Below the pieces are notes generated by a model that was not told the DNA's origin, did not search any database, and saw nothing but the letters and a program-made list of their open reading frames with translations. DNA of 64,000 nt from Microbacteriaceae bacterium VKM Ac-2854 (GTDB lineage: Bacteria; Actinomycetota; Actinomycetes; Actinomycetales; Microbacteriaceae). Position numbers and translations under genes: made by a program. Location of the stretch: NCBI GenBank assembly GCA_013205085.1, contig JABMLH010000005.1:138915-202914 (forward strand). The letters are read 5' to 3'. Positions 52,998-64,000 of the stretch are shown here, piece after piece (position 1 is the stretch's first letter; every line of letters starts with the position of its first letter).

Positions 52998-54119
52998 ATG
53001 ACTGAAACCACTCCCACCGCCGCCCTCAGCGCCGTCGGCGTCAGCATCTGGCTCGACGACCTCTCCCGCAGCCGGATCACCTCCGGCGGCCTGCAGAAGC
53101 TCATCGCCGAGAAGAACGTCGTCGGCGTGACCACCAACCCGACGATCTTCGCCGCCGCGCTCAGCAACGGCGAGTCCTACGACGCTCAGGTGAAGGAGCT
53201 CGCCGCCGCCGGCAAGTCCGTCACCGACGCGGTCTTCGAGATCACCACCGACGACGTCGCGAAGGCCTCGGACATCTTCCGCCCGGTCTACGACGCCACC
53301 GGCGGCTACGACGGCCGCGTCTCGATCGAGGTCGAGCCCGGCCTGGCGAACGACGCCGCCGGCACCATCGAGCAGGCCAAGGCGCTCTGGGCCAAGGTCG
53401 ACCGCCCCAACGCGATGATCAAGATCCCCGCGACCATCGCGGGCCTCGAGGCCATCACCGAGGTGATCGGCTCCGGCATCTCGGTCAACGTCACCCTGAT
53501 CTTCTCGCTCGCCCGCTACCGCGCAGTCATCAACGCGTACCTCACCGGTCTCGAGAAGGCCAAGGCCGCGGGCATCGACCTGTCGACCATCCACTCCGTC
53601 GCGTCGTTCTTCGTGTCGCGCGTCGACACCGAGATCGACAAGCGCCTCGAGGCCGTCGGCACCGAGGAGGCCCTGGCCCTCAAGTCGAAGGCCGGCGTCG
53701 CCAACGCGCAGCTCGCCTACGAGGTGTTCGTGGACGCATTCGCCTCGGAGCGCGCCGCCCTGCTGCTCGAGGCCGGCGCCAACAAGCAGCGCCCGCTCTG
53801 GGCCTCGACCGGCGTCAAGTCGGCCGATCTGCCCGACACCCTCTACGTGACCGAGCTCGCCGCCTCCGGTGTGGTCAACACGATGCCCGAGAAGACGCTC
53901 GACGCGACCTTCGACCACGGCGTCATCACGGGTGACACCGTGACCGGCTCCTACGCCGAGGCGAACAAGATCCTCGACGCGGTCGCCGCGCAGGGTGTCT
54001 CGTACGCCGACGTCACCGAGCTGCTCGAGACCGAGGGCGTCGACAAGTTCATCGTCTCCTGGAACGAGCTGCTCGACACCGTGACCGCCGCCCTCGAGGG
54101 CGCGAAGGTCGAGGCCTAA
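52998..54119 (+). CDS. tal: Transaldolase
   Basis: 373 residues, the longer actinobacterial form. [12 protein letters not shown] and [11 protein letters not shown] mark the N-terminus, and IKIPAT holds the Schiff-base lysine at about residue 141. [12 protein letters not shown] and [14 protein letters not shown] complete the family pattern. It shuttles three-carbon units in the pentose phosphate pathway and pairs with tkt. The region before ATG 52998 has only purine-rich GAAGAAG; it is 5 nt before pgi, so those two are cotranscribed. Confidence 0.96.
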   Translation: MTETTPTAALSAVGVSIWLDDLSRSRITSGGLQKLIAEKNVVGVTTNPTIFAAALSNGESYDAQVKELAAAGKSVTDAVFEITTDDVAKASDIFRPVYDATGGYDGRVSIEVEPGLANDAAGTIEQAKALWAKVDRPNAMIKIPATIAGLEAITEVIGSGISVNVTLIFSLARYRAVINAYLTGLEKAKAAGIDLSTIHSVASFFVSRVDTEIDKRLEAVGTEEALALKSKAGVANAQLAYEVFVDAFASERAALLLEAGANKQRPLWASTGVKSADLPDTLYVTELAASGVVNTMPEKTLDATFDHGVITGDTVTGSYAEANKILDAVAAQGVSYADVTELLETEGVDKFIVSWNELLDTVTAALEGAKVEA

Positions 54120-54124
54120 GCACC

Positions 54125-55738
54125 ATGACGATCCAGATCCACGTCAGCGGTGACGCCGAAGCCGCTGTCGACCGCGTCGTCCCGGACCTCGTCGCCGACG
54201 AGGTCGCCTCGGGCATCACCGCGCTCGTCCCCACGCTGTGGGGCCCTGCCGCGGAGGAGGAAGCGGCCAAGCGCCTCGGCTGGACCGAGTCGACCACCGT
54301 CTCGCGCCCCCTCATCCCTGAGATCTACGCGCTGCGCGACGAGCTGCGCGCGCAGGGTGTGAACCACATCCTGCTCGGCGGCATGGGCGGCTCCTCGCTC
54401 GCTCCCGAGGTGATCACCCGCACCGCCGGCGTCGAGCTCACCGTGCTCGACTCCACGGCGCCCGGACAGGTGCTCGCCGCGCTGAACGACCGCCTGGCCA
54501 CCAGCGCGATCGTGATCTCGTCGAAGTCGGGCTCGACGGTCGAGACCGCCAGCCAGAAGAAGGCGTACGAGAAGGCCTTCACCGAGGCCGGCATCGACCC
54601 GCTGCAGCGCATCGTGATCGTGACCGACCCCGGCTCCCCGCTGGATCAGTCCGCTCGCGAGGCCGGCTACCGCGTCTTCAACGCCGACCCCAACATCGGC
54701 GGCCGCTTCTCCGCGCTGTCCGCCTTCGGCCTGGTCCCCTCGGGCCTCGCCGGCGTCGACATCCAGGCCCTCCTGGACGAGGCCGCGGAGGCCTCGCTCG
54801 GCCTGGCCGTGGACTCCCCCGAGAACCCGGGTCTGATCCTCGGTGCGGCCATCGCGGCCACCGTTCCGTTCCGGGACAAGCTCGCGATCATCGCCGACGG
54901 AACCCACATCGTGGGCTTCGCCGACTGGGCCGAGCAGCTGATCGCGGAGTCGACCGGCAAGGACGGCACCGGGATCCTCCCGGTCGTCTTGGGCACCCTC
55001 GCCCCCGAGCTGGAGGAGAACCTGCCCGATGTGCAGGTCGCCCGCCTCGTCGAGGACGCCACGGCGCTGCACCTGTTCCCCCGCGACCGCCACCACGGCG
55101 AGATCCTGCTCTCCGGCTCGCTCGGCGCGCAGATGCTCACCTGGGAATACGCGGTGGCCGTCGCCGGCCGCCTGCTCGGGATCAACCCGTTCGACCAGCC
55201 GGACGTGGAGTCGGCCAAGATCGCGACCCGCGCGCTGCTGGACGCCAAGCCGGAGCCCGCGGCACCCGCGTTCACGGATGCGGGCATCGCCGTCACCGGC
55301 ACCGCCTCCGTCACCGAGGGCGTCTCGACGGTCGCCGAGGCCGTCGACAAGCTGATCGCGCTGCTGCCCGAGGGTGGCTACATCTCGATCCAGGCCTACG
55401 TGGACCGCCTCGCGCTGCCGCAGCTGGAGGGCACCCGCGACCTGCTCGCGGCGCAGTCCAAGCGTCCGGTCACCTTCGGCTGGGGCCCCCGCTTCCTGCA
55501 CTCGACCGGTCAGTACCACAAGGGCGGCGCCCCCGTCGGCGTGTTCCTGCAGATCACCGAGAAGTCGCCGGTCGACCTCGAGATCCCCGATAGCCCGTTC
55601 ACCTTCGGCGAGCTGATCCTGGCGCAGGCCGCCGGCGACGCGAGCGTGCTCGCGGAGCACGGCCGTCCGGTGCTGACGCTCAACCTGACGGACCCCGAGA
55701 ACGACCTGGTCGCCCTGTTCGAGGCCCTCAACAACTGA
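54125..55738 (+). CDS. pgi: Glucose-6-phosphate isomerase
   Basis: 537 residues with two SIS-type sugar-isomerase regions. GGMGGSSLAPEV and SSKSGSTVET bind the phosphate; RHHGEILLSGSLGAQ and GPRFLHSTGQYHKGG give the catalytic region. The protein is of the actinobacterial class found between tal and zwf and is less like the classical PGI of Proteobacteria. It links glycolysis with the pentose phosphate pathway. It is followed by a 14-bp hairpin (55767-55798). Confidence 0.88.
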   Translation: MTIQIHVSGDAEAAVDRVVPDLVADEVASGITALVPTLWGPAAEEEAAKRLGWTESTTVSRPLIPEIYALRDELRAQGVNHILLGGMGGSSLAPEVITRTAGVELTVLDSTAPGQVLAALNDRLATSAIVISSKSGSTVETASQKKAYEKAFTEAGIDPLQRIVIVTDPGSPLDQSAREAGYRVFNADPNIGGRFSALSAFGLVPSGLAGVDIQALLDEAAEASLGLAVDSPENPGLILGAAIAATVPFRDKLAIIADGTHIVGFADWAEQLIAESTGKDGTGILPVVLGTLAPELEENLPDVQVARLVEDATALHLFPRDRHHGEILLSGSLGAQMLTWEYAVAVAGRLLGINPFDQPDVESAKIATRALLDAKPEPAAPAFTDAGIAVTGTASVTEGVSTVAEAVDKLIALLPEGGYISIQAYVDRLALPQLEGTRDLLAAQSKRPVTFGWGPRFLHSTGQYHKGGAPVGVFLQITEKSPVDLEIPDSPFTFGELILAQAAGDASVLAEHGRPVLTLNLTDPENDLVALFEALNN

Positions 55739-55766
55739 TCGACGCCGGGCCACGCCCGGAGCGATC

Positions 55767-55798
55767 GGCGCGGGGGCGGCTGCTGCCGTCCCCGCGCC
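55767..55798 (+). terminator. Hairpin between pgi and zwf
   Basis: GGCGCGGGGGCGGC (55767-55780) pairs with GCCGTCCCCGCGCC (55785-55798), with one G-T pair, loop TGCT. It is a likely terminator or attenuator before zwf. Confidence 0.7.
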
Positions 55799-55829
55799 CC
55801 CACGCACGTTTCCTGAACTGAGGAGTTGC

Positions 55830-57371
55830 ATGTCCCCCGTGGATATCACCCCGGAGTTCAACCCGCTCCGGTTGACCTCCGACCGCCGCCTGAACCGGAT
55901 CGCGGGGCCCAGCGGCCTCGTCATCTTCGGTGTCACCGGCGACCTGTCCCGCAAGAAGCTGATGCCGGCCGTGTACGACCTGGCCAACCGCGGCCTGCTG
56001 CCGCCCGGATTCGCGCTCGTCGGCTTCGCCCGGCGCGACTGGGACGACCAGGACTTCGAGAAGGTGGTGCACGACTCCGTCAAGAAGTACGCGCGCACCG
56101 AGTTCCACGAGGACGTCTGGACCCAGCTGGCCCAGGGCATCCGCTTCGTGCAGGGCGAGTTCGACGACCCCGAGGCGTTCAAGCGCCTGAAGGACACCGT
56201 GGACGAGCTCGATCGCGAGCGCGGCACGATGGGCAACTTCGCCTTCTACCTCTCGATCCCGCCCAAGTCGTTCCCGCAGGTCACCGAGCAGCTGCGCACC
56301 TCCGGCCTCGCGGAGGAGAAGGAGGGCCAGTGGCGCCGCGTCGTCATCGAGAAGCCCTTCGGCAGCGATCTCAAGACCGCTCGTGAACTCAACGACGTCG
56401 TGGAGTCGGTGTTCCCGCCCGACTCGGTCTTCCGGATCGACCACTACCTCGGCAAGGAGACGGTCCAGAACATCCTGGCCCTGCGCTTCGCCAACATGCT
56501 CTACGAGCCCCTGTGGAACTCGAACTACGTCGACCACGTGCAGATCACCATGGCCGAGGACATCGGAGTGGGCGGCCGCGCCGGTTACTACGACGGCATC
56601 GGCGCTGCCCGCGACGTGATCCAGAACCACCTGCTCCAGCTGCTCGCGCTGACCGCGATGGAGGAGCCGATCTCGTTCGACGCCTCCGCGCTGCGCGCCG
56701 AGAAGGAGAAGGTGCTCGCCGCAGTCCGCCTGCCGAAGGACCTGTCCACCGCGACCGCGCGTGGCCAGTACTCGGGCGGCTGGCAGGGCGGCGAGAAGGT
56801 GCTCGGCTTCCTCGACGAGGACGGCATGAACCCCGAGTCGACCACCGAGACCTACGCCGCGATGCGCCTGGACATCGGTACCCGCCGCTGGGCCGGCGTG
56901 CCGTTCTACCTCCGTGCCGGCAAGCGCCTCGGCCGCCGCGTCACCGAGATCGCCGTGGTCTTCAAGCGCGCGCCGCAGCAGCTCTTCGCCGAGAGCCAGA
57001 CCGCGACGCTCGGCGCGAACGCGCTGGTCATCCGCGTGCAGCCCGACGAGGGCGTCACCATCCGCTTCGGCTCGAAGGTGCCCGGTGCCGGCATGCAGGT
57101 GCGCGACGTGACCATGGACTTCGGTTACGGCCACGCCTTCACCGAGGCCAGCCCCGAGGCCTACGAGCGACTGATCCTCGACGTGCTGCTGGGCGAGCCC
57201 CCGCTCTTCCCGCGGCACGAGGAGGTCGAGCTCTCCTGGAAGATCCTCGACCCGATCGAGGAGTTCTGGGAGACCCAGGGCCAGCCCGAGCAGTACCGCC
57301 CCGGAACCTGGGGCCCCGCATCCGCCGACGAGCTCATGGCCCGCGACGGTCGTACCTGGAGGCGTCCATGA
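55830..57371 (+). CDS. zwf: Glucose-6-phosphate 1-dehydrogenase
   Basis: 513 residues. GVTGDLSRKKLMPAVYDL is the NADP-binding loop near residue 33. RIDHYLGKETVQN holds the catalytic His and substrate Lys near residue 205. RAGKRLGRRVTEI is a C-terminal motif. It starts the oxidative pentose phosphate pathway and produces NADPH. GAGGAG lies 6 nt before ATG 55830. Its TGA overlaps the opcA ATG (ATGA), so the enzyme and its assembly partner are translated together. Confidence 0.97.
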   Translation: MSPVDITPEFNPLRLTSDRRLNRIAGPSGLVIFGVTGDLSRKKLMPAVYDLANRGLLPPGFALVGFARRDWDDQDFEKVVHDSVKKYARTEFHEDVWTQLAQGIRFVQGEFDDPEAFKRLKDTVDELDRERGTMGNFAFYLSIPPKSFPQVTEQLRTSGLAEEKEGQWRRVVIEKPFGSDLKTARELNDVVESVFPPDSVFRIDHYLGKETVQNILALRFANMLYEPLWNSNYVDHVQITMAEDIGVGGRAGYYDGIGAARDVIQNHLLQLLALTAMEEPISFDASALRAEKEKVLAAVRLPKDLSTATARGQYSGGWQGGEKVLGFLDEDGMNPESTTETYAAMRLDIGTRRWAGVPFYLRAGKRLGRRVTEIAVVFKRAPQQLFAESQTATLGANALVIRVQPDEGVTIRFGSKVPGAGMQVRDVTMDFGYGHAFTEASPEAYERLILDVLLGEPPLFPRHEEVELSWKILDPIEEFWETQGQPEQYRPGTWGPASADELMARDGRTWRRP

Positions 57372-58339
57372 TCGTCGACCTGCCCGACACCACCACCAGC
57401 GAGGTCTCGAAGACCCTGGTCAAGATCCGCGAGGAGGGCGGCGCCGTCGCCCTCGGTCGTGTGCTCACCCTGATCATCGCCACCAGCCGCGGACACGAGG
57501 AGGAGGCCATCGAGGCCGCCAACGACGCGTCCCGCGAGCACCCGATGCGCGTGATCGTCGTCTCGAAGGACGACGGCCTCACCACGGTTCCGGTCAACTC
57601 GGACCCGCGGGTGGATGCCCAGATCCGCGTGGGCGGCGATGCCGGCGCGAGCGAGGTCATCGTGCTGCGTGCCTTCGGCGCCGCGGCGGAGGACGAGGAG
57701 AGCCTGGTCACCGGCCTGCTGCTTCCCGACGCCCCCGTTGTGGCCTGGTGGCCCACCGGCGCACCGGAGAACGCCTCGCAGTCGCCGATCGGCCGCATCG
57801 CGCAGCGACGGATCACCGATGCGTCTGCCCAGGCGAACCCCGCGGAGGCGTTGCACCACCTGGCATCGACCTACGCACCCGGCGACACCGATTTCGCCTG
57901 GACCCGGCTCACCCTCTGGCGGGCGCAACTCGCCGCGGTGCTGGACCAGCCGCCGTACGAGCCGATCACCAAGGTCGAGGTCTCCGGAGCGGTCGACTCG
58001 CCGTCGACCGTCCTGCTCGCCGCGTGGTTGCAGCTCGAGCTGCAGGTGCCCGTGCAGCACGAACTCACCGCCAGCGCGACCGGGTCCAGCGGGATCCACG
58101 GTGTGCGGATGCATCGCGCATCCGGCGTGATCGAGTTGGAGCGTTCGATCCCGAACGTCGCAACGCTCACGCAGCCGGACCAGCCCGTGCACGACATCTC
58201 CCTACCACGCCGCAGCCTCCGGGACTGCCTGGCGGAGGAGTTGCGCAGACTGGACCCGGATGACCTGTACGGTGAAGTCATCTCGCGTGGCGTGGACCTC
58301 CTCTCGGAGCCCGAGCCCGCGACGTCTTCAGCACGCTGA
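57368..58339 (+). CDS. opcA: Glucose-6-phosphate dehydrogenase assembly protein OpcA
   Basis: 323 residues. MIVDLPDTTTSEVSKTL and VALGRVLTLIIATSRG are typical of the family N-terminus; PVVAWWPTGAPENAS is a central conserved segment. OpcA activates or assembles G6PDH in Actinobacteria and cyanobacteria. ATG 57368 overlaps the zwf stop by 4 nt. 51 nt separate it from pgl, so the three steps zwf-opcA-pgl are one unit. Confidence 0.94.
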   Translation: MIVDLPDTTTSEVSKTLVKIREEGGAVALGRVLTLIIATSRGHEEEAIEAANDASREHPMRVIVVSKDDGLTTVPVNSDPRVDAQIRVGGDAGASEVIVLRAFGAAAEDEESLVTGLLLPDAPVVAWWPTGAPENASQSPIGRIAQRRITDASAQANPAEALHHLASTYAPGDTDFAWTRLTLWRAQLAAVLDQPPYEPITKVEVSGAVDSPSTVLLAAWLQLELQVPVQHELTASATGSSGIHGVRMHRASGVIELERSIPNVATLTQPDQPVHDISLPRRSLRDCLAEELRRLDPDDLYGEVISRGVDLLSEPEPATSSAR

Positions 58340-58390
58340 GCGGTCCCCCACCGCTCTCGTCACGGAATACCCCCGAAGGAGTCACCCGTC

Positions 58391-59161
58391 ATGACCACTG
58401 ACCGCCGTGTTCTCGTCCATCCCGACAAGCAGACGCTCGCCGGGTCGGTCGCCGCTCGCTTCATCGTGAAGACGATCGACATCCTGGACGAAGAGGGCTC
58501 GGCGAACGTGGTCCTGACGGGTGGCACCATGGGCTCGGCCGTCCTGGCCGCCATCCGCGACTCCCCCGCCAGCGCGACGGTCGACTGGTCGCGCATCCAC
58601 TTCTGGTGGGGCGACGAGCGCTGGCTGCCCACCGGCGATCCCGAGCGCAACGAGACCCAGGCGCGCGAGGCGCTGCTGGATCACATCGACGTCCCGGCCG
58701 AGAACATCCACCCGTTCCCGGCCGACGACGGCGAACTCACCCTCGACGCGGCGGCTCCCGCCTACGACGAGGAACTGCGCGCGCACGCGACGGAGGGCCG
58801 CGAGTATCCGCGCTTCGACATCATGTTCCTCGGCGTCGGCCCCGACGGCCACGTCGCGTCGCTGTTCCCGGACCGCTCCGGCATCCGCGACAAGACCGTC
58901 GGCGTTCTGCCGGTGCGCAACTCGCCGAAGCCGCCGCCGGAACGGCTGACGCTGACGCTGCCGCTGATCAACCAGTCCGACCGGATCTGGATGGTGCTGG
59001 CGGGCGCTGACAAGGCCGCCGTGCTGGGCCTCGCGATGGCGGGCGCCAGTGTGATCGAGGTGCCGGTCGCCGGCGCCTTCGGTCGCAAGCGCACCGTGTT
59101 CTTCGTCGACCAGGAGGCCGCGGCCGAGGTGCCGGAGTCGTTGATCGCGCCAAGCTACTGA
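58391..59161 (+). CDS. pgl: 6-phosphogluconolactonase
   Basis: 256 residues of the NagB/RpiA-like fold. LTGGTMGSAVL, HFWWGDERWLPTGDPERNE and LGVGPDGHVASLFP are the hallmark segments, the last with the catalytic His. It hydrolyses the lactone made by Zwf. GAAGGAG (58376-58382) precedes ATG 58391. The stop is 1 nt from the end of the convergent lectin gene, leaving no room for a separate terminator. Confidence 0.96.
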   Translation: MTTDRRVLVHPDKQTLAGSVAARFIVKTIDILDEEGSANVVLTGGTMGSAVLAAIRDSPASATVDWSRIHFWWGDERWLPTGDPERNETQAREALLDHIDVPAENIHPFPADDGELTLDAAAPAYDEELRAHATEGREYPRFDIMFLGVGPDGHVASLFPDRSGIRDKTVGVLPVRNSPKPPPERLTLTLPLINQSDRIWMVLAGADKAAVLGLAMAGASVIEVPVAGAFGRKRTVFFVDQEAAAEVPESLIAPSY

Positions 59162-59162
59162 C

Positions 59163-59651
59163 TCACGGACGCGGCGCGGTCCAGACCACTCGCGAAGGCT
59201 GATGAGCAGACAACTGCATCGAACCCGTCGCATAGACCGCGAAGTCGTACACGGCGCCTGGAGTGCCGACAGTCCGACTCTGCCAGAGCATCGTCGAACC
59301 CCGGTAGATCACCAGGTTCCCGTCATTCTGGAACCGCAGCGCCGTTGCACCCTTGTTCCCGGTGTGCGACTGCCAGATCACCTTCGTACCCGAAAGCAGG
59401 ACGAAGTCGCCGTTGCGAAGGAAGCGGGCATGCGCCTGCGATCCGGTCGTTGAGCCGAAGCAGTAGTCGCCTGGAGCGTAGTTGTATTCGTAGCCCCCGC
59501 CGGCCGCATGAACCGAGACGGTGGTCGTGGTTCCGGTATGGCAGCTCTGCGTCGTCCAGAAGCTGACCGGGGCGGCTGCGGCGACCGGAGCGACAGCACC
59601 GGCGGCGGCGAGGACGAGGGCGGTCACCAACGCGGCGATGAGCTTCTTCAT
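59163..59651 (-). CDS. Secreted bulb-type (GNA-like) lectin domain protein
   Basis: 162 residues. A signal peptide (MKKLIAALVTALVLAAAGAV) is followed by an Ala-rich cleavage zone near residue 27. The mature part is a single bulb-lectin-like beta-prism domain: QNDGNLVIY at residues 108-116 matches the mannose-binding Q-x-D-x-N-x-V-x-Y motif exactly, while the other two repeats (FLRNGDFVLLSG and VYATGSMQLSA) are degenerate. Cys 37 and Cys 64 may form a disulfide. It would bind mannose-type glycans outside the cell; related tandem-lectin proteins act as bacteriocins, but a single-domain form has no known role here. ATG 59651 is set by the signal peptide. It lies alone between pgl and rbpA. Confidence 0.82.
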   Translation of the reverse strand: MKKLIAALVTALVLAAAGAVAPVAAAAPVSFWTTQSCHTGTTTTVSVHAAGGGYEYNYAPGDYCFGSTTGSQAHARFLRNGDFVLLSGTKVIWQSHTGNKGATALRFQNDGNLVIYRGSTMLWQSRTVGTPGAVYDFAVYATGSMQLSAHQPSRVVWTAPRP

Positions 59652-59804
59652 TCGGAGGACTCCACTGCTGGATCGAGCGCGACGTCGCGCCAGCCACGAT
59701 GGTGGCACGGCCGACCCACTCTGCCGAGAGGATGCCCCGCTCGCGTCGCGAGAGGGACGAAATCGGGCGCATCCGGCCCCCGTCGTATCGATCCGGACGC
59801 AGAA

Positions 59805-59833
59805 AAGGCCCCGATCCAGCGGATCGGGGCCTT
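59805..59833 (-). terminator. Terminator hairpin after rbpA
   Basis: AAGGCCCCGATCC (59805-59817) pairs perfectly with GGATCGGGGCCTT (59821-59833), loop AGC. It is 14 nt beyond the rbpA stop on the minus strand. Confidence 0.85.
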
Positions 59834-59847
59834 CGTCGTATGCGGGG

Positions 59848-60216
59848 CTACGCCTGCTTCTGCGCGGTACCGCGGCGCGTGCGCAGCTGCTGCAGCGCCT
59901 CTTCGAGGAGCTGAGCGGCCTCGGCCTCCGTGCGGCGCTCCTTCACGTACGCGAGGTGCGTCTTGTACGGCTCGGTCTTGGCGACCTGCGGCGGGTTGGC
60001 CCGGTCGCGGCCGGCCGGCAGGCCCGACTGCGGCGAGTCGATCACGTCGGGGATCTCCTCGTCGGGGAGGTTGGCCGCGAAGTAGCGGACCGTCTCGTTG
60101 CCGAGGGCGTCCCAGTAGGACACGGCCACGCGCTCGGCGTGGAATCCGCGGTCCTGTTCGCCCATGGGCCCCGCGCCGACGCGCGAGCCGCGGATTGCGC
60201 TTCCGCCTGATGCCAT
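59848..60216 (-). CDS. rbpA: RNA polymerase-binding protein RbpA
   Basis: 122 residues. MASGGSAIRGSRVGAGPMGE is the RbpA N-terminal tail. The middle domain AVSYWDALGNETVRYFAANL follows, then the sigma-interaction region AKTEPYKTHLAYVKERRTEAEAAQLLEEAL. It binds sigma-A holoenzyme and stabilises open complexes; it is specific to Actinobacteria. AGGGG lies about 9 nt before ATG 60216. It is 10 nt downstream of secG. Confidence 0.97.
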   Translation of the reverse strand: MASGGSAIRGSRVGAGPMGEQDRGFHAERVAVSYWDALGNETVRYFAANLPDEEIPDVIDSPQSGLPAGRDRANPPQVAKTEPYKTHLAYVKERRTEAEAAQLLEEALQQLRTRRGTAQKQA

Positions 60217-60226
60217 TCGTGTACCC

Positions 60227-60478
60227 CTATGCTCCGGTGTCGAACTTGGTGATGAGGCCCAGGACCACGATGCACGCGATCCAGACGAGGCCGAGGATGA
60301 CGGTGATCCGGTTCAGGTTCCGCTCCGCGACGCCCGAGGCGCCGAGGTTCGACGTGACGCCGCCGCCGAACATGTCGGAGAGGCCACCACCGCGGCCCTT
60401 GTGCAACAGGATCAGCAGAGTGAGCAGGAGGCTCGTCAGGCCCAGGACAACCTGGAGCACGACCTGGAGGATTTCCAC
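60227..60478 (-). CDS. secG: Protein translocase subunit SecG
   Basis: 83 residues, two helices (about 4-24 and 57-78) with the glycine-rich link RGGGLSDMFGGG between them, as in all SecG proteins. It assists SecYE in export. The start is GTG 60478 with AAAGG upstream. It lies after tpiA in the conserved order gap-pgk-tpiA-secG-rbpA, separated by a hairpin. Confidence 0.95.
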   Translation of the reverse strand: MEILQVVLQVVLGLTSLLLTLLILLHKGRGGGLSDMFGGGVTSNLGASGVAERNLNRITVILGLVWIACIVVLGLITKFDTGA

Positions 60479-60625
60479 GCGTAACCTTTCAGCGACCCGC
60501 AGGTCTCTCGAAATCTGTCGGATGCGCGCGCGAAAGCCCGCAAACCCTCAGCAAGTATAACTTGACCCCGAGACATCCGCGGATCGCCGCTCCCGACGCG
60601 TCCGCCCTTCTGCGCTGAAGAACGA

Positions 60626-60656
60626 AAGGCCCGGACACCGCTGTGTCCGGGCCCTT
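60626..60656 (-). terminator. Hairpin between tpiA and secG
   Basis: AAGGCCCGGACAC (60626-60638) pairs with the strand 60643-60656, allowing one bulged base. It lies 15 nt beyond the tpiA stop on the minus strand. Confidence 0.75.
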
Positions 60657-60670
60657 CGAAGGGGTCGTGC

Positions 60671-61452
60671 CTACACGCCCACGTGCTTCTGGAAGCGCGC
60701 GATCGCCGCGAACTCCTCCAGCTGGAGGCTGGCGCCGCCGACGAGCGCGCCGTCGACGTTGGGCTCGCGCATGAAGCCGGCGATATTGCCCGACTTGACG
60801 GAGCCGCCGTAGAGGATGCGGGTCTTGGCCGCGGTGTCCTCGCCGAGCGTCTCGACCAGCAGCGCGCGCAGTGCGGCGCAGACCTGCTCGGCCTGCTCCG
60901 GCGTCGCGGCCTGACCGGACCCGATCGCCCAGACGGGCTCGTACGCCACCACGATGTCGGCACCCGCTTCGACCGCGCCGAGCGCGACCTTCAGCTGGGC
61001 GACCGGCACGGCGCTCGGGCCGAACTTCTCCAGGTCCTCCGACGTCTCGCCGACGCAGATCACCGGGACCACGCCGTGCTTGATCGCCGCGGCGGTCTTC
61101 GCCGCGACATCCTCATCCGTCTCGTTGTGCAGCGTGCGCCGCTCGGAGTGGCCGATGATGACGTAGTCGCAGTCCAGCTGCGACAGGAACGCACCCGAGA
61201 TCTCACCGGTGTAGGCACCGCTGTCGAACTTCGAGATGTCCTGGGCGCCGTACTTCAGCGAATACTTGTCCGCGTCGACCAGGATCTGCACCGGGCGAAG
61301 GTCGGTGAACGGCGGGAACACGGCGACCTCGACGGCGTCGAAGTCGTGGTTCGCGTCCTTCAGCGCCCACTCGAGCTTCTGCACGAAGGCGATGGCCTGA
61401 AGGTGGTCCAGGTTCATCTTCCAGTTGCCCGCGATGAACGGGGTACGAGTCG

Positions 61453-61462
<10 letters not shown>
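60671..61462 (-). CDS. tpiA: Triosephosphate isomerase
   Basis: 263 residues. FIAGNWKMN holds the catalytic lysine (about residue 16), GHSERR the histidine (about 103) and [11 protein letters not shown] the glutamate (about 174); YGGSVKSGN closes the phosphate site. All key residues are intact. ATG 61462 lies inside the pgk 3' end, an overlap of 10 nt, so tpiA is coupled to pgk. Confidence 0.98.
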
Positions 61463-62667
<1,205 letters not shown>

Positions 62668-62679
62668 TGCCTGTCCCGG

Positions 62680-63699
<1,020 letters not shown>

Positions 63700-63756
63700 T
63701 TAGGGAAGGGGCACGCCGTAGTTGGTGCCAATGGAGGGTTGGAACGAACGAGGGAA

Positions 63757-63784
63757 GTGCCCCGGGCCGTGAAGCCCGGGACAC
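63757..63784 (-). terminator. Hairpin after sodA
   Basis: CCCGGGC (63761-63767) pairs with GCCCGGG (63774-63780), extended by GTG/CAC across one mismatch. It is 8 nt past the sodA stop. Confidence 0.65.
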
Positions 63785-63792
63785 CGACATCG

Positions 63793-64000
63793 TTACGACA
63801 GTAGCAGCAGCCCCGAGGTCTTCTCGCGGGCCTTCTCGAAGCGCGCGGAGACGTCCGCCCAGTTCGTGATGTTCCAGAAAGCCTTGACGTAGTCGGCCTT
63901 CACGTTCACGTAATCGAGGTAGAAGGCGTGCTCCCACATGTCCAGCAGCAGCAGCGGAACGGTGGCCGCCGCGAGGTTGCCCTGGTGGTCGTAGAGCTGC
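63793..64000 (-). CDS. sodA: Superoxide dismutase (Fe/Mn), C-terminal part
   Basis: The window ends inside this gene, leaving the last 68 or so residues. Reading from the edge: [17 protein letters not shown], then [20 protein letters not shown], the Fe/Mn SOD signature with the metal-binding Asp and His, then [18 protein letters not shown]. It converts superoxide to peroxide and oxygen. Mn or Fe use cannot be judged from this part. The stop TAA is at 63793-63795. Confidence 0.95.
   Translation of the reverse strand, partial: QLYDHQGNLAAATVPLLLLDMWEHAFYLDYVNVKADYVKAFWNITNWADVSARFEKAREKTSGLLLLS

Overview
The window looks like a chromosomal segment of a high-GC Gram-positive actinobacterium, most probably of the family Microbacteriaceae. 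Codon third positions are almost all G or C. The gene content is actinobacterial: rbpA, opcA next to zwf, DUF3099, DUF222/HNH proteins and a GT4-type glycogen synthase divergent from glgC. The genus cannot be fixed from sequence reading alone. No tRNA, rRNA, CRISPR array, prophage or complete insertion sequence was seen.

Layout. (1) 1-2.6 kb: thrS and a HIT-family hydrolase on the minus strand. Upstream of thrS lie a 58-bp tandem repeat and an unrecognised 51-codon ORF with an operator-like inverted repeat before it and a strong hairpin after it. (2) 3.5-24.2 kb: a surface-polysaccharide locus. It has a polyprenyl-phosphate sugar transferase, a Gfo/Idh oxidoreductase, a nucleotide-sugar epimerase, two DegT aminotransferases, a NeuD-type and a WbpD-type acyltransferase, four glycosyltransferase genes (one a three-domain fusion of WecG/TagA with two GT2 domains), a flippase, a polymerase, a Wzz-like protein and a large secreted DUF4082 protein. 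Ten consecutive genes overlap start-to-stop, which suggests one translationally coupled transcript. (3) 24.3-32 kb: a DUF222/HNH protein, two alpha/beta hydrolases, a GT4, trehalose synthase, an NmrA-like protein and a DEDDh exonuclease. (4) 32-41.6 kb: rpmE2, a soluble ABC ATPase, divergent glycogen genes glgA(glgM)/glgC, serB, fabG, DUF3099, a CxxxxC mini-protein, SURF1, an ABC-F ATPase and bioY. (5) 42-43.7 kb: an amino-acid permease between candidate operators and very long hairpin terminators. (6) 43.7-64 kb: the actinobacterial core block sufB-sufD-Rieske-sufC-sufT, a DUF222-like fragment, ctaB-ctaA, then tkt-tal-pgi-zwf-opcA-pgl (pentose phosphate) facing gap-pgk-tpiA-secG-rbpA (glycolysis, secretion, RNA polymerase accessory factor), ending in a partial sodA. 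A small secreted bulb-type lectin sits between the two runs.

How it works together. The polysaccharide locus can make an amino- or diacetamido-sugar nucleotide, start the lipid-linked chain, extend it, flip it, polymerise it and set its length. It lacks a tyrosine kinase and the first sugar dehydrogenase. The glycogen/trehalose genes and the pentose-phosphate/glycolysis block handle glucose phosphates. SUF, heme A synthesis and SURF1 support respiratory enzymes.

Main points for a second look: the three-domain glycosyltransferase fusion; the overlapping locus architecture and secreted DUF4082 protein; the orphan 51-codon transcription unit; a set of at least five genes whose -10 box lies exactly 6-7 nt from the start codon (leaderless genes); the secreted lectin; and several complex intergenic inverted repeats. 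Much of the rest is ordinary housekeeping sequence.
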